From Cedecea davisae DSM 4568 (GTDB taxonomy: Bacteria; Pseudomonadota; Gammaproteobacteria; Enterobacterales; Enterobacteriaceae): a DNA stretch of 64,000 bases. How positions within the stretch are numbered: position 1 is the first letter of the stretch; each line of letters begins with the position of its first letter. Made by a program: the position numbers and the translations under genes. Location: the NCBI RefSeq assembly GCF_000412335.2, contig NZ_KE161030.1:3898626-3962625 (forward strand), read 5' to 3'. Shown one piece after another: positions 11,079-20,955 of this stretch. Under the pieces are notes generated by a model that was not told where the DNA came from, searched no databases, and was given only the letters and a program-made list of their open reading frames with translations.

Positions 11079-12017
11079 CTAAGCCACCACCGTTAATTTA
11101 TTAAATTGAGCCTGACTGCGCACGGAATGCGCTCTGGCTAATTCAACCAAAGTTGAAGCTGATTTTTTTATACGATAATTTTTAGACCAGACTGCTGCAT
11201 AGCGTGCTGTAGGTAATTCGTCGGTTAGCGGAACCTGTATAAATTGCTGAGAACCAAAAGGCGCTATCATGTCGCGTGGAATAATGGTCAGGAACCCGGC
11301 TTTAAGCACCATGTTATAGATAGTAACAACGGAGTCGGTTTTAATTATTTTATCTCGGGTAATATTATTTTTTTGCAGGATGGTCAGGAGTTCGCTGTAG
11401 TAGCCCATTTCGGTTTGAGGCAACACCCACTGCTCATGGCTCAATGAGCGTAGCGTCATCGCGCCGCCGCGCGTTCGCGTTCGGCTGGCCACCAAAATAA
11501 ACTCGGACTCAAACAGCGGCTCAATATGCAGGTCCTGTAGCAGCATCTCGTCGCTGAGGGTACCGATAGCGAAGTCCAGCCGCCCGTCGCGTATCGCCGG
11601 TAAGAAGGAAGAGAGCTGCGCTTCAAACATCGATACTTCTGCATGAGGGTAAAGCTCTTTGAAGGCTTCGACCATGCCCGGCAGGAAGGTAAAGCCGATA
11701 AGCGAAGGGTAGCCGAATGAAACATCCACTGAGCCATTACCCACCAGGCAGTTCATTTCATCACACATATTACGCATTTCACGCGTAATCGACTCCGAAT
11801 ACCCGAGCAGTATCTTTCCCGCCTCGGTGAGCTTCACGCCGGTATTCTTGCGGATAATGAGTTCCATCCCGAACAACGCTTCCATGTCGCTGATAATTTT
11901 GCTTACCGCAGGCTGAGTCAAACTCAGCTGCTTAGCCGCGGAACCAAATGAACCACTTCTGACCACCTCCTGAAATACAACCAGGTGCTGTGTTTTAGGT
12001 AATGTCATATTGTCCAT
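11079..12017 (-). CDS. tdcA: LysR-type activator of the tdc operon TdcA
   Basis: LysR-family activator and first gene of its own operon. The product is 312 aa, equal to E. coli TdcA. The winged helix-turn-helix is at about residues 23-42 (GSAAKQLSLTQPAVSKIISD), and the C-terminal effector domain keeps PSLIGFTFLPG and QLSSFLPAIRDGRLDFAIG. A 108-bp gap separates it from tdcB. The divergent activator tdcR of E. coli is not found in the 404-bp AT-rich gap upstream (12018-12421). Confidence 0.94.
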   Translation of the reverse strand: MDNMTLPKTQHLVVFQEVVRSGSFGSAAKQLSLTQPAVSKIISDMEALFGMELIIRKNTGVKLTEAGKILLGYSESITREMRNMCDEMNCLVGNGSVDVSFGYPSLIGFTFLPGMVEAFKELYPHAEVSMFEAQLSSFLPAIRDGRLDFAIGTLSDEMLLQDLHIEPLFESEFILVASRTRTRGGAMTLRSLSHEQWVLPQTEMGYYSELLTILQKNNITRDKIIKTDSVVTIYNMVLKAGFLTIIPRDMIAPFGSQQFIQVPLTDELPTARYAAVWSKNYRIKKSASTLVELARAHSVRSQAQFNKLTVVA

Positions 12018-12052
12018 AAAGCGCCATGCCTAATAAGTTATCAATGGCGGCG

Positions 12053-12095
12053 ATCTTACGAATTCCCTCCTGGATGTTATGTGCTGCGACTCGCA
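12053..12095 (-). promoter_or_regulatory. predicted CRP-dependent tdcA promoter
   Basis: TGTGCTGCGACTCGCA (12080-12095) matches four of five bases in each CRP half-site. A -10-like TAAGAT (complement of 12053-12058) places its centre at about -41.5, the class II position. In E. coli the tdc promoter is CRP-dependent. The rest of the gap up to the fbaA terminator is very AT-rich and holds no convincing ORF. Confidence 0.45.
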
Positions 12096-12372
12096 AATGC
12101 TCAACCGGTTATTGTATAAGAAGCACACGAATGACAACTAACCAATTAAAAACAATGAGTTATGATTTTTAAATTTGCAATTTATATGATTAAGGTCAAC
12201 CTAAATATCGCAGATAAAATAAATTTATGGAGATAATAAATTCATATAAATGTAAGTAACTTGTTATTGATAATGAGGTTTTATATTTATTGCGGTAAAT
12301 TTGCACAAGTTAAATGAAATAATGAAAATAAAATTAAAAATAACTGCAATTATTATGATTTTATTTGAACAT

Positions 12373-12398
12373 AAAAAAACCCGCCGTAGCGGGTTTTT
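12373..12398 (-). terminator. intrinsic terminator of epd-pgk-fbaA
   Basis: Stem CCCGC/GCGGG with A and T flanks forms a perfect hairpin (core 12380-12393). On the minus strand it is followed by a run of seven T. It lies 24 bp past the fbaA stop. Confidence 0.92.
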
Positions 12399-12421
12399 AC
12401 CGAAGCATTTATTGGCTCAAA

Positions 12422-13501
12422 TTACAGAACGTCTACCGCGTTCAGCTCTTTGAATGCCTGCTCCAGGCGAACGATCATAGAAGCCTGGGCTGAACGCAGC
12501 CACACGCGTGGATCGTAGTATTTTTTGTTCGGCTGGTCGGCGCCTTTCGGGTTGCCCAGCTGACCCTGCAGGTAAGCTTCGTTTTCTTTGTAGTAGTTCA
12601 GAATACCTTCCCAGGTTGCCCATTGGGTGTCGGTATCGATGTTCATTTTGATAACGCCGTAGCTTACGGAGTCTTTGATTTCCTGAGCGGAAGAACCGGA
12701 ACCACCGTGGAATACGAAGTTCAGGCTGTTGTGCGGCAGGTTATGTTTCTTAGAAACATAGTCCTGAGAGTCGCGCAGGATGGTTGGAGTCAGAACCACG
12801 TTACCCGGTTTGTACACGCCGTGTACGTTACCGAAGGAAGCAGCGATGGTGAAACGCGGGCTGATTTTGCTCAGCTCGGTGTAGGCATAGTCAACGTCTT
12901 CTGGCTGGGTGTACAGAGCAGAAGCGTCCATGTGGCTGTTGTCCACGCCGTCTTCTTCACCGCCGGTGCAGCCCAGTTCGATTTCCAGGGTCATGCCCAG
13001 TTTGGACATGCGTTCCAGGTATTTAGAGCTGATTGCGATGTTTTCTTCCAGAGACTCTTCGGACAGGTCAATCATGTGGGAAGAGAACAGTGGTTTACCG
13101 GTAGCAGCGAAGTGTTTTTCGCCGGCGTCCAGCAGGCCGTCGATCCACGGCAGCAGTTTCTTAGCGCAGTGGTCGGTGTGCAGAATGACCGGCACGCCGT
13201 AATGTTCAGCCATCTGGTGAACGTGGTGTGCGCCAGAGATAGCACCCAGGATAGCAGCACCCTGTGGAACATCAGTTTTCACGCCTTTACCAGCGATGAA
13301 AGCAGCACCGCCGTTAGAGAACTGAACGATAACCGGAGATTTAACTTTCGCAGCGGTTTCCAGTACGGCGTTAATAGAGTCGGTACCGACGCAGTTAACA
13401 GCTGGCAGAGCAAAGTTGTTCTCTTTTGCTACCTGGAAGATTTTCTGTACGTCGTCACCGGTTACAACACCTGGTTTTACGAAATCAAAAATTTTAGACA
13501 T
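12422..13501 (-). CDS. fbaA: class II fructose-bisphosphate aldolase
   Basis: Zn2+-dependent cleavage of fructose 1,6-bisphosphate to dihydroxyacetone phosphate and glyceraldehyde 3-phosphate. The product is 359 aa as in E. coli, from MSKIFDFVKPG. Metal and substrate motifs are VILHTDHCAKK, ELGCTGGEEDG, GNVHGVYKPG and VFHGGSGSS. It is the last gene of the Cra-linked epd-pgk-fbaA unit; a 97-bp gap to pgk may hold an internal promoter. Confidence 0.97.
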   Translation of the reverse strand: MSKIFDFVKPGVVTGDDVQKIFQVAKENNFALPAVNCVGTDSINAVLETAAKVKSPVIVQFSNGGAAFIAGKGVKTDVPQGAAILGAISGAHHVHQMAEHYGVPVILHTDHCAKKLLPWIDGLLDAGEKHFAATGKPLFSSHMIDLSEESLEENIAISSKYLERMSKLGMTLEIELGCTGGEEDGVDNSHMDASALYTQPEDVDYAYTELSKISPRFTIAASFGNVHGVYKPGNVVLTPTILRDSQDYVSKKHNLPHNSLNFVFHGGSGSSAQEIKDSVSYGVIKMNIDTDTQWATWEGILNYYKENEAYLQGQLGNPKGADQPNKKYYDPRVWLRSAQASMIVRLEQAFKELNAVDVL

Positions 13502-13598
13502 GTGGATGTGTCCTGTAGGCCTTGGAAAAATTGAATCGCCGTCCTGATGCTTGCCGGGCGGCAATAAATCAACGGGCAGGAAACCCTGCCCGTAACAA

Positions 13599-14762
13599 TT
13601 ACTTCTTAGCGCGCTCTTCGAGCATCGCTACTGCTGGCAGAACTTTGCCTTCCACGAACTCGAGGAATGCGCCGCCGCCGGTAGAGATGTAGGAAATTTT
13701 GTCTGCGATACCGAACAGGTCGATAGCCGCCAGAGTGTCGCCGCCGCCTGCGATAGAGAAGGCTTCGCTGTCGGCGATAGCGCGAGCAACGATTTCGGTA
13801 CCTTTACGGAAGTTCGGGAATTCAAACACGCCAACCGGGCCATTCCACAGAATGGTTTTTGCGTTTTTCAGGATCTCAGCCAGTTTCTCAGCGGAAACAT
13901 CGCCCATATCCAGGATCTGCTCTTCATCTTTGATGTCAGCAACAGATTTCAGGGTCGCGGTTGCGGTTTCGGAGAACTCGGTCGCTACGCGCACGTCGGT
14001 TGGAACCGGAATATCGCAACGGGTCAGCAGTTCTTTGGCAGTATCAACCAGGTCTGCTTCATACAGGGATTTACCCACGTTGTGGCCCTGGGCTGCAACG
14101 AAGGTGTTAGCGATACCGCCGCCAACGATCAGCTGGTCAGCAATTTTGGACAGGGAGTCCAGCACGGTCAGTTTGGTAGAAACTTTAGAACCACCAACGA
14201 TAGCAACCATTGGGCGAGCCGGCTCTTTCAGAGCTTTGCCCAGCGCTTCCAGTTCGTCTGCCAGCAGCGGGCCTGCACAGGCAACGTCAGCAAATTTAGC
14301 GATACCGTGGGTAGAAGCCTGCGCGCGGTGTGCGGTGCCAAAGGCATCCATTACGAATACGTCACACAGAGCGGCATATTTTTTGGACAGTGCTTCGTCG
14401 TCTTTCTTTTCGCCTTTGTTAAAGCGAACGTTTTCCAGAACAACCAGCTCACCCTCGGCAACTTCAACGCCATCCAGATAGTCTTTGACCAGGCGAACCG
14501 GGTTAGACAGTTTGTCTTTCAGGTAGTTAACAACCGGCAGCAGAGAGAATTCTTCGTTGTACTCGCCTTCGGTCGGACGACCCAGGTGAGAAGTTACCAT
14601 GACTTTTGCGCCCTGCTTCAGAGCCAGTTCAATGGTCGGCAGAGAAGCACGAATACGCGCGTCGCTGGTGACTTTCCCGTCTTTAACCGGCACGTTCAGA
14701 TCGGCACGGATGAAAACGCGTTTACCAGCCAGATCCAAATCGGTCATCTTAATTACAGACAT
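13599..14762 (-). CDS. pgk: phosphoglycerate kinase
   Basis: Transfers phosphate from 1,3-bisphosphoglycerate to ADP in glycolysis. The product is 387 aa as in E. coli. The N-terminal substrate domain has [11 protein letters not shown] and TSHLGRP. The C-terminal nucleotide domain has GGSKVSTK and the GGGDTLAAI loop. The gene is 21 bp downstream of epd and very likely co-transcribed with it. Confidence 0.98.
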   Translation of the reverse strand: MSVIKMTDLDLAGKRVFIRADLNVPVKDGKVTSDARIRASLPTIELALKQGAKVMVTSHLGRPTEGEYNEEFSLLPVVNYLKDKLSNPVRLVKDYLDGVEVAEGELVVLENVRFNKGEKKDDEALSKKYAALCDVFVMDAFGTAHRAQASTHGIAKFADVACAGPLLADELEALGKALKEPARPMVAIVGGSKVSTKLTVLDSLSKIADQLIVGGGIANTFVAAQGHNVGKSLYEADLVDTAKELLTRCDIPVPTDVRVATEFSETATATLKSVADIKDEEQILDMGDVSAEKLAEILKNAKTILWNGPVGVFEFPNFRKGTEIVARAIADSEAFSIAGGGDTLAAIDLFGIADKISYISTGGGAFLEFVEGKVLPAVAMLEERAKK

Positions 14763-14783
14763 GGTGAATCCTCTCGTTGATTC

Positions 14784-15830
14784 TTAAAGTTTTGCAGACG
14801 CAACCTGCGCCTTACCTGAAATCCATTGAGCCATAACCAACGTGGTGTCGAGCATCCTGTTGGCGAAGCCCCATTCGTTATCACACCAGACTAGTGTTTT
14901 AATCAGATGTTGCCCACTGACCCGCGTTTGCGTGCCGTCTACGATGGCACTGTGCGGATCGTGGTTAAAATCAGTCGAGACCAACGGTAATTCCGTATAG
15001 TCAACTATACCATGAAATGCTTCTCGCGCCGCTTTTTGCAGCAACTGGTTGACTTCACAGGCATTTACTGAATTTTTCACCGTGACGCTTAAATCAATCG
15101 CCGTGACGTTTATCGTCGGTACGCGTACCGCAATGGCCTCAAAACGGTCATTAAACTGTGGGAAAATACGCGTAATACCGGCCGCAAGACGCGTATCCAC
15201 CGGAATGATCGACTGGCTTGCCGCACGGGTACGCCGTAAGTCGGGATGATAAGCGTCAATAACCTGCTGGTCGTGCATCGCCGAGTGGATGGTAGTTACC
15301 GTCCCGGACTCGATGCCAAAGGAATCATCCAGCAGTTTAATAATCGGAATAATGCAGTTTGTGGTGCAGGAGGCATTGGAGACGATGCGATGGTTATCTT
15401 CCACCAGCTCATGGTTAACCCCGAAGACCACGGTGGCGTCGAGGTCGTTACCGCCGGGATGCGAGAACAGCACCTTTTTCGCACCTGCGGCCAGGTGAGC
15501 TTCGCCGTCGGCACGCGAGCCGAACACGCCGGTGCAATCCAGCACGATATCAACGCCCAGTTCACGCCACGGCAGCGCCTCAATGGTGGGCTCATGCAGC
15601 AGGCGAATACTGTCATCGCCGACAAACAGGACGTCACGCTCTTCGCGCACGTCCCACGCAAAGCGGCCATGGCTGGTGTCGTACTTCAACAGATGCGCGA
15701 TACCCGCAGCATCCGCCAGTTCGTTGATTGCTACCACGGTGATTTCCGCACGGCGACCAGATTCGTACAAAGCACGTACCACGTTGCGCCCAATGCGACC
15801 GAAGCCATTAATAGCGATGCGTACGGTCAT
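14784..15830 (-). CDS. epd: erythrose-4-phosphate dehydrogenase
   Basis: GapA-like NAD enzyme that oxidises erythrose 4-phosphate to 4-phosphoerythronate in the pyridoxal phosphate pathway. The product is 348 aa (E. coli 339). The NAD-binding [17 protein letters not shown] is at residues 7-23, and nucleophile Cys155 is in [10 protein letters not shown] chose the ATG of [11 protein letters not shown]; the longer in-frame N terminus is not family-like. It heads the epd-pgk-fbaA operon. Confidence 0.95.
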   Translation of the reverse strand: MTVRIAINGFGRIGRNVVRALYESGRRAEITVVAINELADAAGIAHLLKYDTSHGRFAWDVREERDVLFVGDDSIRLLHEPTIEALPWRELGVDIVLDCTGVFGSRADGEAHLAAGAKKVLFSHPGGNDLDATVVFGVNHELVEDNHRIVSNASCTTNCIIPIIKLLDDSFGIESGTVTTIHSAMHDQQVIDAYHPDLRRTRAASQSIIPVDTRLAAGITRIFPQFNDRFEAIAVRVPTINVTAIDLSVTVKNSVNACEVNQLLQKAAREAFHGIVDYTELPLVSTDFNHDPHSAIVDGTQTRVSGQHLIKTLVWCDNEWGFANRMLDTTLVMAQWISGKAQVASAKL

Positions 15831-15952
15831 ATCTCTCCTGCCAGAATCCCTGGGATTAAGTGGCTGACAGAGTAATCCAGCAACCGCCCGAGGGGAATCC
15901 TCGCACTCATGAAACTGCACTTGTTTGCTTAATTGTCGAACATTTATTCGAC

Positions 15953-15964
15953 TGAAACGCTTCA
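15953..15964. promoter_or_regulatory. Cra (FruR) operator upstream of epd
   Basis: TGAAACGCTTCA fits the Cra consensus TGAAACGTTTCA with one change. It lies about 120 bp upstream of epd. Cra is known to control epd-pgk-fbaA in E. coli. The rest of the 15831-16114 gap shows no gene. Confidence 0.65.
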
Positions 15965-16114
15965 GCTATGTTAAGCCAAAGCGGGAATAAAAGGAACGAT
16001 ACCCCATTACGGTCGCACCAACTTCTGACGCACGTCACAGTTTTAGTGGAATAACTGCAACGGATAAAGGCAGCGGTGGAATAACGAACAGCACAATCAT
16101 GGAATAATTGGCAT

Positions 16115-16142
16115 AAAAAAGGGCCGCCGAAGCGACCCCTTT
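16115..16142 (-). terminator. intrinsic terminator of tktA
   Basis: On the minus strand a GC-rich stem with a TTCG tetraloop (16119-16142) is followed by a T6 run (complement of 16115-16120). It begins 15 bp past the tktA stop. Confidence 0.85.
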
Positions 16143-16157
16143 ATCTGACGAGACTGA

Positions 16158-18149
16158 TTACAGAATCGCTTTAGCCTGTTTCACCACGTTCTCAACGGTG
16201 AAGCCAAACTCTTCGAACAGCAGTTCTGCTGGAGCAGACTCACCGAAGGTCGTCATCCCAACGATAGCGCCGTTCAGGCCAACGTATTTGAACCAGTAGT
16301 CGGCAATGCCGGCTTCGATGGCTACGCGAGCAGAAACGGCTTTTGGCAGCACGGACTCACGGTAAGCGGCATCCTGCTTGTCGAACGCGTCGGTGGACGG
16401 CATGGAAACCACGCGGGCCTTGACGCCTTCGGCAGTCAGTTGATCCCATGCGGCAACGGCCAGCTCAACTTCGGAACCGGTCGCGATGAAGATAAGCTCT
16501 GGCTGACCAGCGCAATCTTTCAGCACGTAACCGCCGCGGGCGATGTCTTTCAACTGCTGCTCGGTACGATCCTGCTGAGCCAGGTTCTGACGGGAGAGGA
16601 TAAGCGCAGTCGGGCCATCGTGACGCTCAACGCCGTATTTCCACGCTACCGCAGACTCAACCTGGTCACACGGACGCCAGGTGCTCATGTTAGGCGTTAC
16701 GCGCAGGGAAGCAACCTGCTCAACCGGCTGGTGAGTCGGGCCATCTTCGCCCAGACCGATGGAGTCGTGGGTGTAAACCATCACCTGGCGCTGCTTCATC
16801 AGCGCGGCCATACGCACCGCGTTACGGGCATATTCCACAAACATCAGGAAGGTAGAGGTGTACGGCAGGAAGCCACCGTGCAGGGAGATACCGTTGGCGA
16901 TAGCGGTCATACCGAATTCACGCACGCCGTAATGGATATAGTTCCCGGCGGTATCTTCGTTGATAGCTTTAGAACCAGACCACAGGGTCAGGTTAGACGG
17001 AGCCAGGTCAGCAGAACCGCCCAGGAATTCTGGCAGCAGCGGGCCGAAGGCTTCGATAGCATTCTGGGACGCTTTACGGCTGGCAATCTTGGACGGATTA
17101 GCCTGCAGCTTAGCGATGAATTCGTTCGCTTTCGCGTCGAAGTCCGCCGGCATTTCACCCTTCATACGGCGAGTGAATTCAGCGGCTTCCTGCGGGAAGG
17201 CTTTAGCATAAGCGGCGAACTTCTCGTTCCAGGCCGCTTCTTTGGCCTGGCCCGCTTCTTTCGCATCCCACTGAGCATAGATGTCAGAAGGAATTTCGAA
17301 TGGAGCGTGCTTCCAGCCCAGCGCTTCACGGGTCAGCGCAATCTCTGCGTCGCCCAGAGGCGCGCCGTGGGAGTCGTGAGTACCCGCTTTGTTCGGGGAG
17401 CCGAAACCGATGATGGTTTTGCACATCAGCAGGGATGGCTTGTCGGTTACCGCGCGAGCTTCTTCTACCGCACGTTTGATAGCGTCGGCATCGTGGCCGT
17501 CTACGCCGCGCACAACGTGCCAGCCGTAGGCTTCAAAGCGTTTAGCGGTATCGTCGGTGAACCAGCCTTCAACGTGGCCGTCGATGGAGATGCCGTTGTC
17601 ATCGTAGAACGCGACCAGTTTACCCAGCTTAAGGGTACCGGCCAGGGAGCAAACCTCGTGAGAGATGCCTTCCATCATGCAGCCATCACCCAGGAATGTG
17701 TAGGTGAAGTGATCCACGATGTCGTGACCCGGGCGGTTGAACTGCGCTGCCAGCGTTTTTTCAGCGATAGCCATACCGACCGCGTTCGCAACGCCCTGAC
17801 CCAGCGGGCCAGTAGTGGTTTCTACACCGGCGGTATAGCCCACTTCCGGGTGACCCGGGGTTTTGGAGTGCAGCTGACGGAAGTTTTTCAGTTCTTCAAT
17901 CGGCAGGGCATAACCGGTGAGATGCAGCAGGCTGTAAATCAGCATAGAACCGTGGCCGTTGGACAGCACGAAGCGGTCGCGATCGGCCCATGACGGGTTC
18001 TGCGGGTTATGGTTCAGGAAATCACGCCACAGGACTTCGGCAATGTCGGCCATACCCATAGGGGCACCCGGGTGGCCGGATTTGGCTTTTTGTACTGCGT
18101 CCATGCTGAGCGCACGAATAGCATTGGCAAGCTCTTTACGAGAGGACAT
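16158..18149 (-). CDS. tktA: transketolase 1
   Basis: ThDP enzyme that moves two-carbon ketol groups in the pentose phosphate pathway. The product is 663 aa as in E. coli. The ThDP/metal motif is [13 protein letters not shown]. Other conserved parts are [13 protein letters not shown] near residue 24 and the pyrimidine-domain [15 protein letters not shown] with [15 protein letters not shown]. It is a single-gene unit with its own terminator, divergent from loiP. Confidence 0.98.
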   Translation of the reverse strand: MSSRKELANAIRALSMDAVQKAKSGHPGAPMGMADIAEVLWRDFLNHNPQNPSWADRDRFVLSNGHGSMLIYSLLHLTGYALPIEELKNFRQLHSKTPGHPEVGYTAGVETTTGPLGQGVANAVGMAIAEKTLAAQFNRPGHDIVDHFTYTFLGDGCMMEGISHEVCSLAGTLKLGKLVAFYDDNGISIDGHVEGWFTDDTAKRFEAYGWHVVRGVDGHDADAIKRAVEEARAVTDKPSLLMCKTIIGFGSPNKAGTHDSHGAPLGDAEIALTREALGWKHAPFEIPSDIYAQWDAKEAGQAKEAAWNEKFAAYAKAFPQEAAEFTRRMKGEMPADFDAKANEFIAKLQANPSKIASRKASQNAIEAFGPLLPEFLGGSADLAPSNLTLWSGSKAINEDTAGNYIHYGVREFGMTAIANGISLHGGFLPYTSTFLMFVEYARNAVRMAALMKQRQVMVYTHDSIGLGEDGPTHQPVEQVASLRVTPNMSTWRPCDQVESAVAWKYGVERHDGPTALILSRQNLAQQDRTEQQLKDIARGGYVLKDCAGQPELIFIATGSEVELAVAAWDQLTAEGVKARVVSMPSTDAFDKQDAAYRESVLPKAVSARVAIEAGIADYWFKYVGLNGAIVGMTTFGESAPAELLFEEFGFTVENVVKQAKAIL

Positions 18150-18417
18150 TTTGACTCCAGATCGGATGGTTGAAGATCGCGCCTTGACTACGATGCGTTA
18201 TGGGCTACGCCCGAAAATGTGACAACAATGTACACCAGGGGAATGGTCATGTACATGCGGCGCGCCGTTGACAGGGTAAGAAATCTCTGGATAACGCTCG
18301 CAAGTTGCGCAACCTGATGCGCAGGCCATTTATTCTTCTTTATACTAAGTCTGGAGCCGCTCCGCCTGCGGTAAATCCGACTCTGTTTTTACCTATTATA
18401 AAGAAAGGAAAATGGCC

Positions 18418-19176
18418 ATGAAGATGCGCCCAATATTACTGAGCCTGAGCGTCGCTGCCCTGCTGAGCGGCTGCCAGGGAATGGATTCCAACGGGCTACT
18501 GACCTCGGGGGCCGAAGCATTCCAGGCCTACACTCTAAGCGACGCCCAGGTGAAGGCCCTGAGCGACGAAGCCTGCCAGCAGCAGGACAGCAAAGCCACT
18601 CTCGCTCCGGCAAACAGCCCTTATACCCAGCGTCTGAACAAGATTGCCTCCGCGCTTGGGGACAACATCAACGGACTGCCGGTGAACTACAAGGTATACG
18701 TCACCAAAGACGTGAATGCCTTCGCCATGGCTAACGGCTGCATCCGGGTTTACAGCGGCCTGATGGATATGATGGACGACAACGAAGTCGAAGCGGTAAT
18801 TGGCCACGAAATGGGGCACGTTGCGCTTGGCCACGTGAAGAAGGGTATGCAGGTCGCACTCGGCACTAACGCGGCTCGCGTGGCGGCGGCTTCGGCAGGC
18901 GGCGTAATCGGCAACCTGTCACAATCTCAGTTGGGGGATTTAGGCGAAAAACTGGTGAACGCTCAGTTCTCTCAGCGCCAGGAATCAGAAGCGGACGACT
19001 ACTCTTACGATCTGTTGCGCAAGCGCGGTATTAATCCGCTTGGTCTCGCCACCAGTTTTGAGAAGCTGGCTAAGCTGGACGAAGGTCGCCAAAGCTCGAT
19101 GCTGGACGATCATCCGGCCTCGGCGGCGCGCGCTCAGCACATTCGCGACCGCATGGCGGCGGACGGGATTAAGTAA
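18418..19176 (+). CDS. loiP: outer-membrane metalloprotease LoiP
   Basis: M48-family zinc lipoprotease (YggG). The product is 252 aa as in E. coli. The lipobox LLSGC places the lipidated Cys at 19. The zinc motif HEMGH is at 130-134, and the third ligand is in the ESEADDYSYDL helix. An ATG two codons upstream (18412) is only 2 nt from AAAGGA; the 18418 ATG has 8-nt spacing and matches the family start. In E. coli it acts with BepA and is induced at low osmolarity. Confidence 0.94.
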   Translation: MKMRPILLSLSVAALLSGCQGMDSNGLLTSGAEAFQAYTLSDAQVKALSDEACQQQDSKATLAPANSPYTQRLNKIASALGDNINGLPVNYKVYVTKDVNAFAMANGCIRVYSGLMDMMDDNEVEAVIGHEMGHVALGHVKKGMQVALGTNAARVAAASAGGVIGNLSQSQLGDLGEKLVNAQFSQRQESEADDYSYDLLRKRGINPLGLATSFEKLAKLDEGRQSSMLDDHPASAARAQHIRDRMAADGIK

Positions 19177-19183
19177 TTAAGCA

Positions 19184-19205
19184 GGAGGCATATTTGCCTC
19201 CTTTA
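19184..19205 (+). terminator. terminator of loiP
   Basis: GGAGGCA-TATT-TGCCTCC (19184-19201) is a perfect stem followed by TTTATG. It lies 7 bp after the loiP stop. The T-tract is short. Confidence 0.65.
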
Positions 19206-19247
19206 TGATATTGCAACGAGTTCACCCTGCCCCTGAATATCTGCCTG

Positions 19248-19275
19248 CTTTCTCCCCGAGCGTACGGGGAGAAAG
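19248..19275 (-). terminator. 28-bp inverted repeat at the end of the catabolic operon
   Basis: Perfect 11-bp arms CTTTCTCCCCG and CGGGGAGAAAG surround a 6-bp loop, 25 bp beyond the last gene of the cluster. There is no clear T-run on either strand, so it may act as a hairpin stop or a repeat-type element between convergent units. Confidence 0.45.
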
Positions 19276-19300
19276 TCAGGTTGGCAGCACGGCGCAGTGC

Positions 19301-20941
19301 TCAGTAAAGCGTCTTCTGCGGCGGCCCGGCAAACTTCAGCGCGCCAATCTGCCCCATTCGCACTTCCACCACCGAAGGCCCCGGCATCGCCAGAGCCTCC
19401 GTCATCACCGCATCAAAATCCTCGGCCCGCTCCACACTCCAGGCTTGTAATCCTATCGCCTGCGCCAGCAGGGTAAAGTCCGGTGTATGCAGTTCGTTAT
19501 AATACTGCCGCCCGCCGAAATACTTATCCTGAATGCCACGCATCACGCCGTAACCGCCGTCGTTCATCACCAGCAGCGTGACGTTGGCTTTCTCCTGCGC
19601 CAGCGTCGCCAGTTCCCCCAGGTTCAGGCTCAGCCCGCCATCACCGACCAGCCCCACCACTTTACGTTGTGGATTAGCAATTGCGGTACCAATAGCCATC
19701 GGCAGACCCATACCGATAGCCCCCGCCAGGGAATGGATGTTCATCAATGGCCCATGAGCACGGAACAGGCGGCTACCCCACAGACTGCCGGAAACGGTGA
19801 TATCGCGAACCAGCAGGCCATCCACCGGTAATGCTTTCTCAATAGCATCGTTGAGCTTCGCATAAGCACCGCACTGTTCCCGCAGCCCCTGCTCCGCTTT
19901 TGCAACCGCCTCCTGCACCTGAGCATCCCACCGGGCGCTGCCCCATTCACGCCCCTGTGCTTTATCCGCCAGAGCGCCTAGCAGCGCAGAACAATCAGCC
20001 ACAAGCGTATTATCCATAAGATAGTTACGGCTCGCCGCCGCTGGATCGATATCAACCTGCACTCGTGGATGCGGCAGCTCAAGCGTCCAGGAGCGGGTTT
20101 CATTGCTGCGCAGGCGTGAACCGGCCACCAGCGTAAAGTCGCACTGCGCGATGAGTGCCTCAACCGACGGCGAGTTATGGAACGCACGCAGGCTGGCACG
20201 ATGGCTGTCCGCCAGCACGCCGCGCGCGTGGGTACTGGAGATAACGGTGATCCCTGCATCCGCCAATTTTTTCACAGCGCCAGCACTTCCCAGCGCCCCG
20301 CCGCCCAGCCAGAGTAGCGGCTGTCTGGCCTGTTTAAGCTGAGCCCAGAGCGTATCGACAACTTCTGCATCAAAGGTAGAAACCTGAATTGGTTTCACCG
20401 GGGCCGTCACCAGGGACAGCGGGATTTTCGCGCTCTGAATATCAATCGGGATTTCGACAGAAACCGGCCCGCACGGCGGCGTCTGCGCCTCCTGAATGGC
20501 TTTGTGCAATATTGCCATCGCCTGGTTGGCATTGCTGATGCGATACGCGCGCTTTGAACTGGCCTTCAGGAAGGTCAGCTGGTCGCGGGTTTCATGGATA
20601 AAGCCAGTATCGGCATCAAGCCAGGCCTTCTCCACCTGGCCGGTCAGGTGCAGCAGCGGCGTGCAGGCATTCATCGCCTCAACCAGCGCGCCAACCGCGT
20701 TACCTGCGCCAGCACCGGTACTCGTCAGCGCCACGCCCAGGCCGGAAAAACGCCCGTGGGCATCGGCCATAGTCACAGAGCCAGCTTCACCACGCGCCGG
20801 AACAAAGCGAATATTACCCCGCTGCCCCACCGCATCCGCGATCGGCAAATTATGAATAGAGATGACGCCATAAATGGCATCAACCTGATACTGCTCCAGC
20901 GTTCTGGCGATGGCGTCGCCGACGGTTATCATTTCACTCAT
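19301..20941 (-). CDS. ThDP-dependent enzyme of the acetolactate synthase/benzoylformate decarboxylase family
   Basis: The product is 546 aa with the three-domain ThDP fold. The cofactor-activating glutamate is E52 in ARGEAGSV. The ThDP/Mg motif GDGGLSLN begins near residue 432 and ends with the usual Asn. The reaction is not known; decarboxylation of a 2-oxo acid from ring cleavage is a plausible role because an aldehyde dehydrogenase is encoded 14 bp upstream. No acetolactate-synthase small subunit is nearby, which argues against a branched-chain amino acid role. It is the last gene of the catabolic operon. Confidence 0.8.
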   Translation of the reverse strand: MSEMITVGDAIARTLEQYQVDAIYGVISIHNLPIADAVGQRGNIRFVPARGEAGSVTMADAHGRFSGLGVALTSTGAGAGNAVGALVEAMNACTPLLHLTGQVEKAWLDADTGFIHETRDQLTFLKASSKRAYRISNANQAMAILHKAIQEAQTPPCGPVSVEIPIDIQSAKIPLSLVTAPVKPIQVSTFDAEVVDTLWAQLKQARQPLLWLGGGALGSAGAVKKLADAGITVISSTHARGVLADSHRASLRAFHNSPSVEALIAQCDFTLVAGSRLRSNETRSWTLELPHPRVQVDIDPAAASRNYLMDNTLVADCSALLGALADKAQGREWGSARWDAQVQEAVAKAEQGLREQCGAYAKLNDAIEKALPVDGLLVRDITVSGSLWGSRLFRAHGPLMNIHSLAGAIGMGLPMAIGTAIANPQRKVVGLVGDGGLSLNLGELATLAQEKANVTLLVMNDGGYGVMRGIQDKYFGGRQYYNELHTPDFTLLAQAIGLQAWSVERAEDFDAVMTEALAMPGPSVVEVRMGQIGALKFAGPPQKTLY

Positions 20942-20955
20942 TGCTCACCCTTTTC

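Noticed and set aside
16440..17993. 517-aa ORF opposite tktA
   Set aside because: Antisense shadow of a 663-aa gene identical in length to E. coli TktA; no ribosome-binding site or recognisable domain.
19301..20941. Acetolactate synthase for branched-chain amino acids
   Set aside because: No small regulatory subunit or ilv genes are nearby, and the gene is embedded in a ring-cleavage operon.
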